DNA from: JBAYIE01 sp041665785 | Lineage (GTDB): Bacteria; Bacteroidota; Bacteroidia; UKL13-3 | NCBI GenBank assembly: GCA_041665785.1 | Contig: JBAYIE010000023.1 | Coordinates: 3,549-67,548 of the forward strand | DNA: 64,000 bases | Direction: 5' to 3' | Part shown: in pieces, positions 1 to 8,378 of the stretch | Layout: the number at the start of each line of letters is the position of its first letter | How positions within the stretch are numbered: position 1 is the stretch's first letter | Position numbers and translations under genes: made by a program | The notes under the pieces: generated by a model | The model's input: the letters and a program-made list of their open reading frames with translations, nothing else | Database searches by the model: none | Told to the model about the DNA's origin: nothing

Positions 1-31
1 AACTTTCTGTTTATACTGGTCTTTGAAATAC

Positions 32-62
32 AAAAGGCTGTCCACTTATGGGCAGCCTTTTT
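32..62. terminator. Bidirectional terminator hairpin after gldM
   Basis: AAAAGGCTG (32-40) pairs with CAGCCTTTT (53-61), and TCC/GGG extends the stem around a 6-nt loop. There are Ts on the plus-strand side and As on the other side, so it can end transcription both ways. It lies 24 bp beyond the gldM stop codon, so nothing follows gldM in its transcript. Confidence 0.75.
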
Positions 63-85
63 ATTTAGAATGACCTGTTGCTTCC

Positions 86-1693
86 TCAATCAATCGCCAG
101 CACAATCGGCGCCAGCACCCTGCTCGCATTAAACGGATCAAGCACTTCTACATTTTCGAACACTATACTTTGTCCTCGATTTGTTTTCCTGATCTCTTCA
201 ATCATTTCGGGAGTGAGGTAAGCACTGCCCGAATTGAAATGCAACGTTTTAAATCCGCGCTGGATGGAGAGAGTGAACGACTTGACCACAAATTTGTAAT
301 CGAAGTCGAAGTCTTCGGGTAATTGAGGCGAAACTGCGCCTGCCGCAATCAAAATATTTTTATTAATGGATCCGGCACTTTTACCTCCAATGGAAGTAAC
401 AGGATTGGGGATTTTTTTTACACGAAACTGTTGTGAACCCATTCCTTTTTTTACTCCGTTTACCGTGGTAAACATGCTGATCACGGCTGAGGTATAATTA
501 CCCGGAACATTCACAATCCAGTCCTGGCTTTTGGGATCTTTGCGAATGGTACCGGAAGAGATAACCGGTGTGATGTTTTCAGCAGGAACTCCTGCCACAG
601 CAAACGATATGGGATTATCAACTCCTGCATACAGCACATTCATTTTAACGGCCGATATACTGGCCGAAGGTCTGGCTGCCATATAGGCACTATTGAAACG
701 GAAGTCTCTGATCTCACCTGAATTTGAAGTAGTCCGAATGAGACCCGTAAAGGTGTTCAAACCTTCGCGTTGAGCAGGTATGCGAATCATCAACCTGCCT
801 GAATCGTTTTTCATTCTATTCGCCTTACCTAAAAGCGCCGTGTTGATAGAATCGGAATCAGTCTGGTAATATGCTTCCGGGCTATGGCTGGTATCGTATG
901 CAGCAACAATTACTTCGGCTTCGTATTGATCACCCAGAAAAACAAAATTACTTTGAGGGATTACTTTGGCTTCAATTTTTTCAAATTTAAAATCCCCTTG
1001 TCCTACTGATTTATACAGATTATTCACTACCTCCAATTCTGCATTGTAAATATCCATAATCAGCTTATTCATGATGGGTATATCAGCTGCAATAATCGTA
1101 TGCAGGAAAAAATAGGTTTCCCAGTTTTGTTGTTTTCCATCGGCATCGTAATACGGGCCATCGGTTTGTAATCCCAGATTTACTAATTTCTGTTGATTTG
1201 TGTCTACCAGATTGAGCATTTGTTGCCGGTATGAAATGATTTTATTTTTTAGTACGCGGGCCATTCCTTCCGAACCGTCATCGGAATTTCCCAGGAAATA
1301 ATTCGTTGAAATGGAATTCTCATCCTTGGTATCAATATGCCGGGTAGGAATATTGTGTGCAGAATCAACAGAAACTCCTTCCGTTCGCGCTACCAGTTCA
1401 TCGCGTGTTTTTTGGATAAATGCTACCATTTCTGCTGAAAGGAATCTTGCCATTCTGGCTTTTGACCAATAAGGACCCACCTTTTGAGGGTTCATAACAT
1501 AATTTTGTTCAAAATTGGAATAGATATCTTTCAGCTTTCGTTTGAAATTTTCATTGGACAAAACCAGGTTTTCGTCAACCACTACAAATGCATTGATGAC
1601 TTCATGCGATACATTGAGTGCCAGCAATGCCAACATCACCAAATACATCATACCTATGAGCTTTTGCCGGGGAGTTTGTTTACCTGATGACAT
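86..1693 (-). CDS. gldM: GldM-type T9SS/gliding motility inner-membrane protein (orphan copy)
   Basis: GldM/PorM is the periplasmic rod of the type IX secretion trans-envelope motor; with GldL it converts proton motive force into motion. The N-terminus has the family's signature: a short polar start containing TPRQK, one hydrophobic helix at about residues 13-30 (GMMYLVMLALLALNVS), then VINAF. The rest is periplasmic and predicted as helical then beta domains. At 535 residues it is near the usual size of about 510-530. The start ATG at 1693 gives the correct N-terminus. It stands alone: a terminator follows it and a divergent kinase lies upstream, with no gldK, gldL or gldN beside it. It may be a paralogue of the operon copy or the only copy moved away. 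The family is certain; the role of this copy is inferred. Confidence 0.9.
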   Translation of the reverse strand: MSSGKQTPRQKLIGMMYLVMLALLALNVSHEVINAFVVVDENLVLSNENFKRKLKDIYSNFEQNYVMNPQKVGPYWSKARMARFLSAEMVAFIQKTRDELVARTEGVSVDSAHNIPTRHIDTKDENSISTNYFLGNSDDGSEGMARVLKNKIISYRQQMLNLVDTNQQKLVNLGLQTDGPYYDADGKQQNWETYFFLHTIIAADIPIMNKLIMDIYNAELEVVNNLYKSVGQGDFKFEKIEAKVIPQSNFVFLGDQYEAEVIVAAYDTSHSPEAYYQTDSDSINTALLGKANRMKNDSGRLMIRIPAQREGLNTFTGLIRTTSNSGEIRDFRFNSAYMAARPSASISAVKMNVLYAGVDNPISFAVAGVPAENITPVISSGTIRKDPKSQDWIVNVPGNYTSAVISMFTTVNGVKKGMGSQQFRVKKIPNPVTSIGGKSAGSINKNILIAAGAVSPQLPEDFDFDYKFVVKSFTLSIQRGFKTLHFNSGSAYLTPEMIEEIRKTNRGQSIVFENVEVLDPFNASRVLAPIVLAID

Positions 1694-2019
1694 ACATGGT
1701 GATTTACAGGATTTGAATTATTGGATTGTACATTGCTTGCAATCGCCGAATTTAACCGGATTAAGTTATCGATTGTTCATACGAAATAAACAAGTCGTGG
1801 ATAAGCATTTCGCTTGCGTGGGAACGCATAACAGACAAGCGCTTAGAACTTTTACTCAGGAAAATGCCTAGGTAAATCAGGAAAATGCTGATTGTTAATA
1901 CTGCAATATGGATGTAAACTTGCTACTTATTATGTTTGGACGGGTGGACACGTTCTCTTATATTTACTTGTAAATACGATTGAGCAGGTTTCCCATACAA
2001 TCGGTAAAACCAACAGGCT
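1694..2019. other. Divergent intergenic region between gldM and the kinase
   Basis: This 326-bp gap separates two divergent genes and must hold both promoters. I see no convincing ORF. A TATGTTTG at 1931-1938 fits the Bacteroidota -7 element for the kinase. I see no good TAnnTTTG on the minus strand for gldM. Confidence 0.5.
1931..1938 (+). promoter_or_regulatory. Possible -7 promoter element for the kinase gene
   Basis: TATGTTTG matches the Bacteroidota -7 consensus TAnnTTTG and points toward the kinase, 82 bp upstream of its start. No TTTG lies at the expected 17-23 bp upstream, so the promoter is only partial. Confidence 0.3.
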
Positions 2020-3456
2020 GTGAAAAAGATACTCATCATTGATGACAGTGAGACAAATCTCTACCTAACGGAACGGGTCCTCAATAAGCATATGCATGAA
2101 GCGCTGTTGTTTGTAGCGCATGATCCGATTGAAGGAGTGCGCATAGCCAAGCGTGAACTGCCTGATACCATCCTGCTCGACCTCAATATGCCGATAATGA
2201 ACGGATTTGAGGTATGTAAGATTCTGAAAGAGGACAGTACAACCAGTCATATCCCCATTATCCTTTGTTCTGTTGAGAACAAAAATTCCGAAAGCACGGT
2301 GAAAGGCCTTAATATTGGTGCCGATGCATTTGTGAATTTACCAATCAAAGACGAAGAACTTTCTGCACATATCCGGGCTATGTTGCGGATCAAACAGGCC
2401 GAAGACGACCTGAAACATGAAATGGAAAAGTACAGGGTGATGACGGAAACCCTGCCTGATGCCGTATGCATAGTGAACCTCAAAGGTGAAATCACCTATG
2501 TTTCGCCCCGATCTCTGGAAATATTTGGCTTTAACAACAGTTCGGATATTCTGGGTTTAAAAGTTACCGATACCATAGTGCCCGAACATCAGATCAAGGC
2601 CCATCAACTGTTTGAGAAAGTCAGAAAAGAACAAACCGTTCGCGATGTGGAATTTAAATTTATTCGCAGCAACGGAACTGAATTTTATGGCGAACTGAGT
2701 GCCTCACTGATCAAATCCTCCAATGGTGAAGCAAGAGAGTTTATACTGGTTACACGGGATATTACCGAGCGCAAAAATGCGGAATATGAAATCCTGGAAT
2801 ACCAACGTAAACTCAAACGACTCAACCTTGATCTTACCAAGGTGGAAGAGAGCGAACGCCGGAAAATTGCTTTGAACCTGCACGATGGCTTAGGTCAAAC
2901 CATTTCCATTGCACATATCAAATTGTCGTCTCTGCTGAATACTCCAATTTCAGAGAAGGTAGATAAAACCATTCGTGAATCTGCAGAGCTTATTCATACC
3001 GCAATTCAGGAATCCAGAACATTGACCTACGACCTGAGTCCGCCGATTCTGTTCGAACTCGGATTAATTGCCGCCCTGGAATGGAGACTCGAGCAGGTAA
3101 AGGAAAAGTTTGGTATGACGACTGTGTTTGTTTGTGCAGATCGCGGAATCCGCATGCCCAACGAAATCAGCATCATGTTGTACCGAATCATAAATGAACT
3201 GGTATTGAATGTAATCAAGCATGCCGAAGCCAAACAAATCAAAGTGGATATTCACGATGATCCCAAAAATATATTCTTCGAAATATCCGACGATGGCAAA
3301 GGATATAGTTACCCTCCAAAAGCACATCTGAGTAAGCAAAGCGGTCTTGGTATTTTCTCCATCAACGAACGACTGGAATCCATACAAGGCCAATTGCAGG
3401 TAGAATCTGCACTGTCGAAAGGAACCAAAACCACCATCATCATTCCCAATACATGA
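2020..3456 (+). CDS. Hybrid sensor: receiver-PAS-histidine kinase (HisKA_3 type)
   Basis: This is a cytoplasmic sensor kinase without membrane segments. Residues 1-125 form a receiver domain with acidic residues at 8-9, the phosphorylatable Asp54 (LLDLNMP) and Lys110. A PAS domain spans about 140-255 and ends in the usual RDITERK linker. A HisKA_3 dimerisation domain carries His288 in NLHDGLGQ. The ATPase domain has an N box (NELVLNVIKHA), DDGKG and GLGIFSINERL. This HisKA_3 type normally pairs with NarL-like regulators, and such a gene follows with a 4-bp overlap. The start is GTG at 2020, in frame with the receiver beginning KKILIIDD. The receiver in front suggests input from another phosphorelay. 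It sits directly upstream of the fibre cluster on the same strand; a regulatory link to it is inference. Confidence 0.93.
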   Translation: MKKILIIDDSETNLYLTERVLNKHMHEALLFVAHDPIEGVRIAKRELPDTILLDLNMPIMNGFEVCKILKEDSTTSHIPIILCSVENKNSESTVKGLNIGADAFVNLPIKDEELSAHIRAMLRIKQAEDDLKHEMEKYRVMTETLPDAVCIVNLKGEITYVSPRSLEIFGFNNSSDILGLKVTDTIVPEHQIKAHQLFEKVRKEQTVRDVEFKFIRSNGTEFYGELSASLIKSSNGEAREFILVTRDITERKNAEYEILEYQRKLKRLNLDLTKVEESERRKIALNLHDGLGQTISIAHIKLSSLLNTPISEKVDKTIRESAELIHTAIQESRTLTYDLSPPILFELGLIAALEWRLEQVKEKFGMTTVFVCADRGIRMPNEISIMLYRIINELVLNVIKHAEAKQIKVDIHDDPKNIFFEISDDGKGYSYPPKAHLSKQSGLGIFSINERLESIQGQLQVESALSKGTKTTIIIPNT

Positions 3457-4094
3457 TTAAATTAGCTATTGCTGACGACCATAAATTATTTCGCGAAGGT
3501 CTAATCAACCTGCTTTCAGAAGCAAAGGATATAGAGGTCGTTGCTCAGGCCAGTAACGGAGATGAAGCAATAGAAGTTGCGAAGCAGTACCGTCCGGATA
3601 TTTTTATAATGGATATTTCTATGCCGTTAAAAAATGGAATTGAAGCAACTGCTGTGATCCATGTGGAAGCACCGGAAGTAAAAGTTATAGCCATATCCAT
3701 GCACTCTGAAAAATCGTTTATCAAAGGAATGCTGGATGCCGGTGCGCAAGGGTTTTTGCTCAAAAGCTGCAATTACAATCAGGTGGTCGATGCCATTAAT
3801 ACCGTAATGTCGGGTAAGAAATACCTCGATGGCGATGTAACGGATGCCCTCATCAACGATTATGTGGGCAATGCGCCTCGTGCCGATCATACCAAAGAAG
3901 TTTTATCAAAACGCGAATTGGAAATACTCAAACTATACGCCGAAGGAAAATCGAGTCAGGAAATTGCCGATACCTTGTTTATTAGCGTAAAGACAGTTGG
4001 TACTCACAAGCAGAATATACTGGAGAAACTCAGCCTTTCATCAACGGCCGATTTGGTTAAATATGCACTCAGACAAGGTATCATTTCACTGTAG
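3453..4094 (+). CDS. NarL/LuxR-family response regulator
   Basis: This is a 213-residue two-domain regulator. The receiver carries acidic residues at 8-9 and Asp54 in FIMDISMP, with the SM and LLK residues near 82 and 104. The C-terminus is a LuxR helix-turn-helix (SKRELEILKLYAEGKSSQEI, then SVKTVGTHKQNI). It overlaps the kinase stop by 4 bp (ATGA), so the two are co-translated as a pair. The next gene, encoding the first secreted subunit, begins 103 bp downstream on the same strand. A plausible target is the fibre cluster, but no binding site can be assigned from sequence alone. Confidence 0.95.
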   Translation: MIKLAIADDHKLFREGLINLLSEAKDIEVVAQASNGDEAIEVAKQYRPDIFIMDISMPLKNGIEATAVIHVEAPEVKVIAISMHSEKSFIKGMLDAGAQGFLLKSCNYNQVVDAINTVMSGKKYLDGDVTDALINDYVGNAPRADHTKEVLSKRELEILKLYAEGKSSQEIADTLFISVKTVGTHKQNILEKLSLSSTADLVKYALRQGIISL

Positions 4095-4197
4095 TCTGGA
4101 GTAGAAATTCAGCAAAATCCCGTTCAAAACTCAGCATTTCACTTATTGTTTGACATTGATCTTTGGTATAATCTTACCAATCGTTTAACCACGCTTC

Positions 4198-4776
4198 ATG
4201 AAAAGATTCTTTCGACCATTTTTCATTTTTACCTTGCTGTTTGTTTGGCGAGGGATGCTGCTGCAGGTTTCAGCGCAAAACTGGGTGGCCGGGCAAAATG
4301 TAACACTCAATGTGAATGATTATGCCTTGATTGCAACCAATAATGCACCGGTTTCAATGAGTCTGACTTCAGCCACAGCAGGTGCTGCAGTCACTCAGGT
4401 TTCGAATTCTAGCCTGTATGTCAAAATTTCATCCCGAGTTCCCGGCAATACCCGTCGTCAGATTACTGCACGAATTTCCAGCGGTTCAGTCCCGACTGCT
4501 ACCACCTTAACATTATTACCGGCTGCCTGTACAACTACAAACAGTGGAGGAGTTTTAGGAACCCCTATTTCTTCGGCAATTACCCTGACCGGCTCAGATC
4601 AACCTATCGTAAATCAAATCGGTACTTGTTATACGGGTGCCGGAAATACCGATGGGTACCAGATAACTTTTACCTGGAGAGTGGTCAACCCAACTACCAG
4701 TTACCAGCAACTGGCTTCTGGTAGTTACAATGTAACAGTAGTATTTACCTTAACAGCACATGATGGGAACAATTGA
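4198..4776 (+). CDS. Secreted fibre-subunit-like protein A (GxCYTG family)
   Basis: This 192-residue protein has a Sec signal peptide ending near VSAQ (residue 27). The mature part is rich in Thr, Ser, Val and Gly and looks all-beta. It carries the landmarks shared by five other proteins in this cluster: a TTTNSGGVLGT segment, a GTCYTG motif near residue 142, then DGYQITFTW and a final amphipathic strand (YNVTVVFTLTA). The two cysteines (AACTTT and GTCYTG) could form a disulfide. Alternating hydrophobics in the last strand resemble pilin or spore-coat-U subunits that are completed by a donor strand. Its closest relative is the gene at 6093 (shared TTTNSGG, W..VNP..TY). It has no T9SS sorting domain, so export is probably Sec plus the chaperone at 7596. 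The subunit role is inferred. Confidence 0.75.
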   Translation: MKRFFRPFFIFTLLFVWRGMLLQVSAQNWVAGQNVTLNVNDYALIATNNAPVSMSLTSATAGAAVTQVSNSSLYVKISSRVPGNTRRQITARISSGSVPTATTLTLLPAACTTTNSGGVLGTPISSAITLTGSDQPIVNQIGTCYTGAGNTDGYQITFTWRVVNPTTSYQQLASGSYNVTVVFTLTAHDGNN

Positions 4777-4828
4777 TGGTATGAATAGGCTAAAAATCAG
4801 TTTTTACGCATCCAAAATCAGGTTTTTA

Positions 4829-4862
4829 CCTATATATACAGTTAACCCTCCCTTTAAATTTG
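4829..4862 (+). promoter_or_regulatory. Promoter shared in form with the paralogue at 6875
   Basis: TAAATTTG at 4855-4862 fits the -7 consensus TAnnTTTG. CCTATATA begins at 4829, exactly 26 bp upstream of it. The paralogous gene at 6875 has CCTATATA and TAGATTTG at the same 26-bp offset. The usual -33 TTTG is absent, so CCTATATA may replace it or bind a regulator. Confidence 0.5.
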
Positions 4863-4899
4863 TTCAGCTTAATAATCCATTATTAAATAAATCAATCAT

Positions 4900-5457
4900 A
4901 TGAGAACTTTGATTACAAAAATCGGAATATGTTTTACCCTGCTACTTCTTGGTATCCAGGCGATGGCCCAAAGTTCCACCGCCACTTCAAATCATTCGCT
5001 TACTATGGGTATTCCGGAGGTTTGTTTGCTTGGAACAAGCGCGGCAGCCATTTCCCTTCAATTGACCACCACCACTGCGGGTAACCAGATTTCGGGAGGT
5101 ACCGGAACAGGGTATGCTCAGGTTTCATCCATTGTAAGTTCAGGAGAAACCAGAACCATTACCGCTGCAGTTACCGGTGTACCTACCGGTACATCACTTT
5201 CAGTTACTACTACTCCTCCAAGTGGTGGAAACTCAGGCGGGGTTTTAGGAACCGGTTCTTCCAATGCATCACTGGTTAACGGAGCTTCTGCAGTTACATT
5301 GGTTACAGGTATTGGAAGTTGTTATACCGGTGCTGCTTCAACCGATGGATATACGCTGGATTATACATGGTCGTCGGCCCTGGGCTCATACGGAAGTATC
5401 GTAGCTTCAGCAGGCGCAACGGCTACTGTTGTTTTAACCATAACCAATATTCCTTAG
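4900..5457 (+). CDS. Secreted fibre-subunit-like protein B (GxCYTG family)
   Basis: This 185-residue protein has a signal peptide to about AMAQ (residue 24). The mature protein begins with an N-terminal extension (SSTATSNHSLTMGIPEV), which could serve as a donor strand. It has one Cys in PEVCLL and one in GSCYTG, a likely disulfide. It shows PPSGGNSGGVLGTG, DGYTLDYTW and a final strand ATATVVLTIT. The gene at 6875 encodes a protein of identical length with 146 of 185 positions identical in an ungapped comparison, so the two are recent duplicates. The abundant small residues and lack of charge suit an abundant structural subunit, such as the fibre shaft. Function is inferred from the chaperone and usher-like genes downstream. 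Confidence 0.75.
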   Translation: MRTLITKIGICFTLLLLGIQAMAQSSTATSNHSLTMGIPEVCLLGTSAAAISLQLTTTTAGNQISGGTGTGYAQVSSIVSSGETRTITAAVTGVPTGTSLSVTTTPPSGGNSGGVLGTGSSNASLVNGASAVTLVTGIGSCYTGAASTDGYTLDYTWSSALGSYGSIVASAGATATVVLTITNIP

Positions 5458-5508
5458 AACTTTAGTTCTGATTACGCAATCAACCCGATTGAAAACACCC
5501 TTGTAAAC

Positions 5509-6090
5509 ATGGGATCAAGAAATAAAATTTCAGCTTCCATTCTTTTATTCATTTTTGGATTCATTTTATCCGGATCTGTTTTTGCGCAACGCCGAAACAC
5601 AGCCAAAATGAATCTGACCTGCAATATTCCGGCCATAGCATTAGTTGATTTTGCTTCGTCTGATCTGCGCACCGTCACTTATAATTCCTCGCTGCTTGAT
5701 CCCAATCAGGTCGAACAATTGGTAAGCGATGGAGCAACAGATGGCACTACCTGGATAAACTATTCTTCCATTGTTCGCAACGGTACCACCAATTATATTA
5801 CTGCAGAAGTTAGCAGCGGTGAATTACCCGGAGATATGACGCTGAATTTATATGTAAGTCCGGATAATGGTGAAGGAGCAGGTAGTAAAGGAACTGCATG
5901 TGGGCAAATGGTACTAACCAGCTACCCGCAAATCATCATTTCCAATATTGGAAGTTGTTTTACAGGAAGAGGGTTAAATCGCGGGCATCATTTGCGTTAT
6001 GAGTGGAGAAGTATCGACAATGAAAATGTGATAGAAAAACCTCATGGTAATATTGTTTCGGTAACCTATACCATTTCATCTACCGAATAA
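5509..6090 (+). CDS. Secreted fibre-subunit-like protein C
   Basis: This 193-residue protein has a signal peptide ending near VFAQ (residue 27). It is more charged than its neighbours and has three cysteines: NLTCNI, GTACGQ and GSCFTG. Its C-terminal half (PQIIISNIGSCFTGRG, then HHLRYEW and VSVTYTIS) matches the gene at 11368 (PQVIISNIGTAYTGNG, YQLVYTF, VYVQFTIT), so these form a separate subtype. It starts 51 bp after subunit B and ends 2 bp before subunit D. It could be a minor, adaptor or tip subunit; that is a guess from its divergence. Confidence 0.72.
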   Translation: MGSRNKISASILLFIFGFILSGSVFAQRRNTAKMNLTCNIPAIALVDFASSDLRTVTYNSSLLDPNQVEQLVSDGATDGTTWINYSSIVRNGTTNYITAEVSSGELPGDMTLNLYVSPDNGEGAGSKGTACGQMVLTSYPQIIISNIGSCFTGRGLNRGHHLRYEWRSIDNENVIEKPHGNIVSVTYTISSTE

Positions 6091-6092
6091 AA

Positions 6093-6659
6093 ATGAAAAA
6101 AGGATTTCTTATCCTGTTTTATAGCTTACTCAATAGCGTATTTCTTATTTCCCCTGCACGATCCCAGGTAAGTACAGCAGGAGACAATATCTCATTATCA
6201 GTAGCATCTTTAGCGTTGATTGAAACAAACGCAACATCCATTTCCATGTCGTTTCAACCGGTTTCAGTTGCCGGTGCTGTTTTGAGTTCTGTATCCAATT
6301 CAAATTTGTTTATAAAAATATCTTCACTGGTTCCTGCCGGAACAGCCCGCAAGGTTACTGTGAAATTATTGAGCGGTACGATTCCTGCCGGAACACAACT
6401 AACCATTCAACCCACGGCAAGTACCACAACCAATAGTGGCGGAACACTTGGAACTGTGGCTTCTTCTCCGGTAGTAATTACTTCGGTTGACCAGAACCTC
6501 ATTACGGGTATTGGCTCGTGCTATACCGGAACCGGTTCAAGCGATGGGTATAGAATGACTTTCAACTGGGGTATTGTAAATCCATCTGCCACCTATGGTC
6601 AGTTATTCGCAACAACAAGCAACCCGGTCATTGTATTTACAGTCACCGCTCCGGAATAA
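6093..6659 (+). CDS. Secreted fibre-subunit-like protein D (paralogue of A)
   Basis: This 188-residue protein has a signal peptide ending near ARSQ (residue 25). It follows the layout of protein A closely: SVASLALIETNA, TASTTTNSGGTLGT, ITGIGSCYTG, DGYRMTFNWGIVNPSATY and a final VIVFTVTA strand. It differs in keeping only the GSCYTG cysteine, since the partner position is Ser, so the disulfide seen in A is not possible within this chain. It starts 2 bp after the stop of C and is surely co-transcribed with it. About 215 bp without a gene follow, holding the promoter of the next subunit. Confidence 0.73.
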   Translation: MKKGFLILFYSLLNSVFLISPARSQVSTAGDNISLSVASLALIETNATSISMSFQPVSVAGAVLSSVSNSNLFIKISSLVPAGTARKVTVKLLSGTIPAGTQLTIQPTASTTTNSGGTLGTVASSPVVITSVDQNLITGIGSCYTGTGSSDGYRMTFNWGIVNPSATYGQLFATTSNPVIVFTVTAPE

Positions 6660-6810
6660 TTGCTTCCATTCTTCCCTGGTGTACAAATTAGCTGAGTATC
6701 CACATGATTTAGTGGAAGGAGTATAGTGGAACCAAGCTCATGGGTATTTACATTTGACAGGTATCTCAACCCAATAAATCAGAATTTCGGAAGTTAAATT
6801 CAGCTTTTCC

Positions 6811-6844
6811 CCTATATAATTGGTCCTTGCGGGTCATAGATTTG
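6811..6844 (+). promoter_or_regulatory. Promoter shared in form with that of subunit B
   Basis: TAGATTTG (6837-6844) fits the -7 consensus. CCTATATA starts at 6811, 26 bp upstream, as in front of the paralogue at 4900. Surrounding bases differ, which suggests these two boxes are the conserved functional parts. Confidence 0.5.
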
Positions 6845-6874
6845 TCATAACAATCTCAAACAAATAAAATCAAT

Positions 6875-7432
6875 ATGAGAACTTTAACTTCGAAAATTGG
6901 AATGATAGTCGCTCTGGCGTTGACGAGCATTCAGGTAATGGGACAGACTTCAACAGCTACTTCGAACCATTCCCTGACAATGGGAATTCCTGAAGTGTGC
7001 CTTCTGGGTACAGGAGCTGCAGCTATCTCACTACAATTGACTACCACTACTGCGGGTAACCAGATCGCTGGTGGAACCGGAACGGGTTTTGCCCAGGTAG
7101 CATCGATTGTAAGTGCTGCTGAAACACGGACCATCACCGCTGCTATTACAGGTGTGCCGACAGGTACAACACTTAATGTTACAACAACACCTCCAAGTGG
7201 TGGTAACTCAGGAGGCGTTCTTGGTACCGGAACCACAAGCATTACATTGGTAAACAGTGCACCGGCAGTAACTTTGGTTACAGGTATCGGCAGTTGTTAT
7301 ACCGGTTCAGCTTCTACAGATGGATACACACTCGATTATGCCTGGAATGCAGCAGTAGGTAACTACGGAAGTATCGTGGCTACTACCGGATCTACCGCAA
7401 CTGTGGTGTTGACCATCACGGATACTCCTTGA
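6875..7432 (+). CDS. Secreted fibre-subunit-like protein E (paralogue of B)
   Basis: This 185-residue protein is 146/185 identical to subunit B with no gaps. Differences gather in the signal peptide (residues 5-27) and in one loop (residues 120-130), while the N-terminal segment TSNHSLTMGIPEVCLLGT and the GIGSCYTG region are invariant. The conserved ends are what a polymerising subunit needs for contact with its neighbours, and the variable loop could be surface exposed. It has its own promoter copy and is followed by a hairpin at 7478-7504. A long antisense ORF across it is a by-product of base composition. Confidence 0.75.
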   Translation: MRTLTSKIGMIVALALTSIQVMGQTSTATSNHSLTMGIPEVCLLGTGAAAISLQLTTTTAGNQIAGGTGTGFAQVASIVSAAETRTITAAITGVPTGTTLNVTTTPPSGGNSGGVLGTGTTSITLVNSAPAVTLVTGIGSCYTGSASTDGYTLDYAWNAAVGNYGSIVATTGSTATVVLTITDTP

Positions 7433-7477
7433 TCTGTCGCACTTTTGCTACACATATTATTCGTTATGGGGATAAAG

Positions 7478-7504
7478 AATTAAGCGATGATGAGTCGCTT
7501 AATT
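7478..7504 (+). terminator. Hairpin after subunit E
   Basis: AATTAAGCGA and TCGCTTAATT form a perfect 10-bp stem around a 7-nt loop, followed by TGTTT. The T run is weak, so it may only partly stop transcription. This would give more subunit mRNA than chaperone/usher mRNA. Confidence 0.55.
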
Positions 7505-7531
7505 TGTTTCTGGTCTAAATGCAATAATATT

Positions 7532-7545
7532 GTATAATGTTATAC
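7532..7545. promoter_or_regulatory. Palindrome GTATAA-TG-TTATAC before the chaperone gene
   Basis: A perfect 6-2-6 inverted repeat lies 50 bp upstream of the chaperone start. It could be an operator for the chaperone/usher part of the cluster. No regulator can be assigned. Confidence 0.35.
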
Positions 7546-7595
7546 GATAGTAAGCAGCAGAACTCCTCATAAACAATCAAATAAACATCAATAAT

Positions 7596-8378
7596 ATGAA
7601 ATCCATCATTTGTGCGGTCCTGATAACGTTACTACCTTTTATCTCATCGGCTTCTATTGAGATCGATGGCAGCCTTCGCCTGGTGCATAACGGCGTGCAA
7701 GGTGAAGTGTATAAGGGTGAGATCAAGATTCACAACAGCGACAAGTTTGAACAGGATGCCAAAATTTACCAAAAGGAACTCCTGTACAATTACAAAGGAT
7801 TTACTTTTTATGATGAACCTACTACGCATAACCGCTCCAATGCAAACTGGATAAAATTCAGTCCTAAGATGATCCGGTTGAAAGCAGGTGAAACAGCTTA
7901 TATCCAATACGAAGTTTCAATCCCCAAACATGATTCTGTGAAAGGAACCTATTGGAGTGTATTGATGGTAGAAGCGGTAAATCCGATAGATCCCAATCAG
8001 GCCGGGCAGATGAATATTAACACCCTCACCCGTTATGCGATTCAATTAATTACCGAAGTACCTGATCCAAACAAGGGTAAACTGATTTTTATGGAGCCCA
8101 CTTTGGTAAAAGAAGGCGATAAGTTATTTCTGGCAGTTGACATTGAGAACAGCGGAACACATTATATCAGCCCCGATGTATCGATTGAAATCTACAACGA
8201 AAAAGGGGAATCCATCAAAGTGATCAAGGCCAGTAAAAAAGGACTTTTCCCTACAACCTCCAGCCGGTTTAAATTTGATCTGGATGGTGTACCAGGCGGT
8301 AAGACTTACAAAACGGTTATTGTTGCTGCAGGTGCCAACGATGATGTATTCGGATTGGAATACACGTTGTACTTCTAA
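7596..8378 (+). CDS. PapD-like periplasmic chaperone
   Basis: This 260-residue protein has a signal peptide (about residues 1-18) and two immunoglobulin-like domains, the layout of pilus chaperones, which are usually 220-250 residues. In domain 1, the sequence WIKFSPKMIRLKAGETAYIQYEVSIP, then GTYWSVLMVEAV, matches the F1-G1 pattern of the PapD family, in which the G1 strand lends itself to a subunit. Domain 2 runs from about residue 155 (GKLIFMEPTLVKEGDKLFLAVDIENSGT) to a final strand GLEYTLYF. It lies between five candidate subunits and an usher-like barrel, which supports the assignment. I cannot place the Arg and Lys of the PapD cleft with certainty. Other DUF916-like adhesin-associated Ig proteins are the main alternative. 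Confidence 0.72.
   Translation: MKSIICAVLITLLPFISSASIEIDGSLRLVHNGVQGEVYKGEIKIHNSDKFEQDAKIYQKELLYNYKGFTFYDEPTTHNRSNANWIKFSPKMIRLKAGETAYIQYEVSIPKHDSVKGTYWSVLMVEAVNPIDPNQAGQMNINTLTRYAIQLITEVPDPNKGKLIFMEPTLVKEGDKLFLAVDIENSGTHYISPDVSIEIYNEKGESIKVIKASKKGLFPTTSSRFKFDLDGVPGGKTYKTVIVAAGANDDVFGLEYTLYF

Noticed and set aside
6931..7242. Long antisense ORF in subunit E
   Set aside because: It mirrors the Thr/Gly/Val codon bias of the sense gene, whose strand is supported by the signal peptide and paralogue.
4198..7432. Subunit genes as T9SS cargo
   Set aside because: None has a type A or B sorting domain; all end in a short hydrophobic strand instead.
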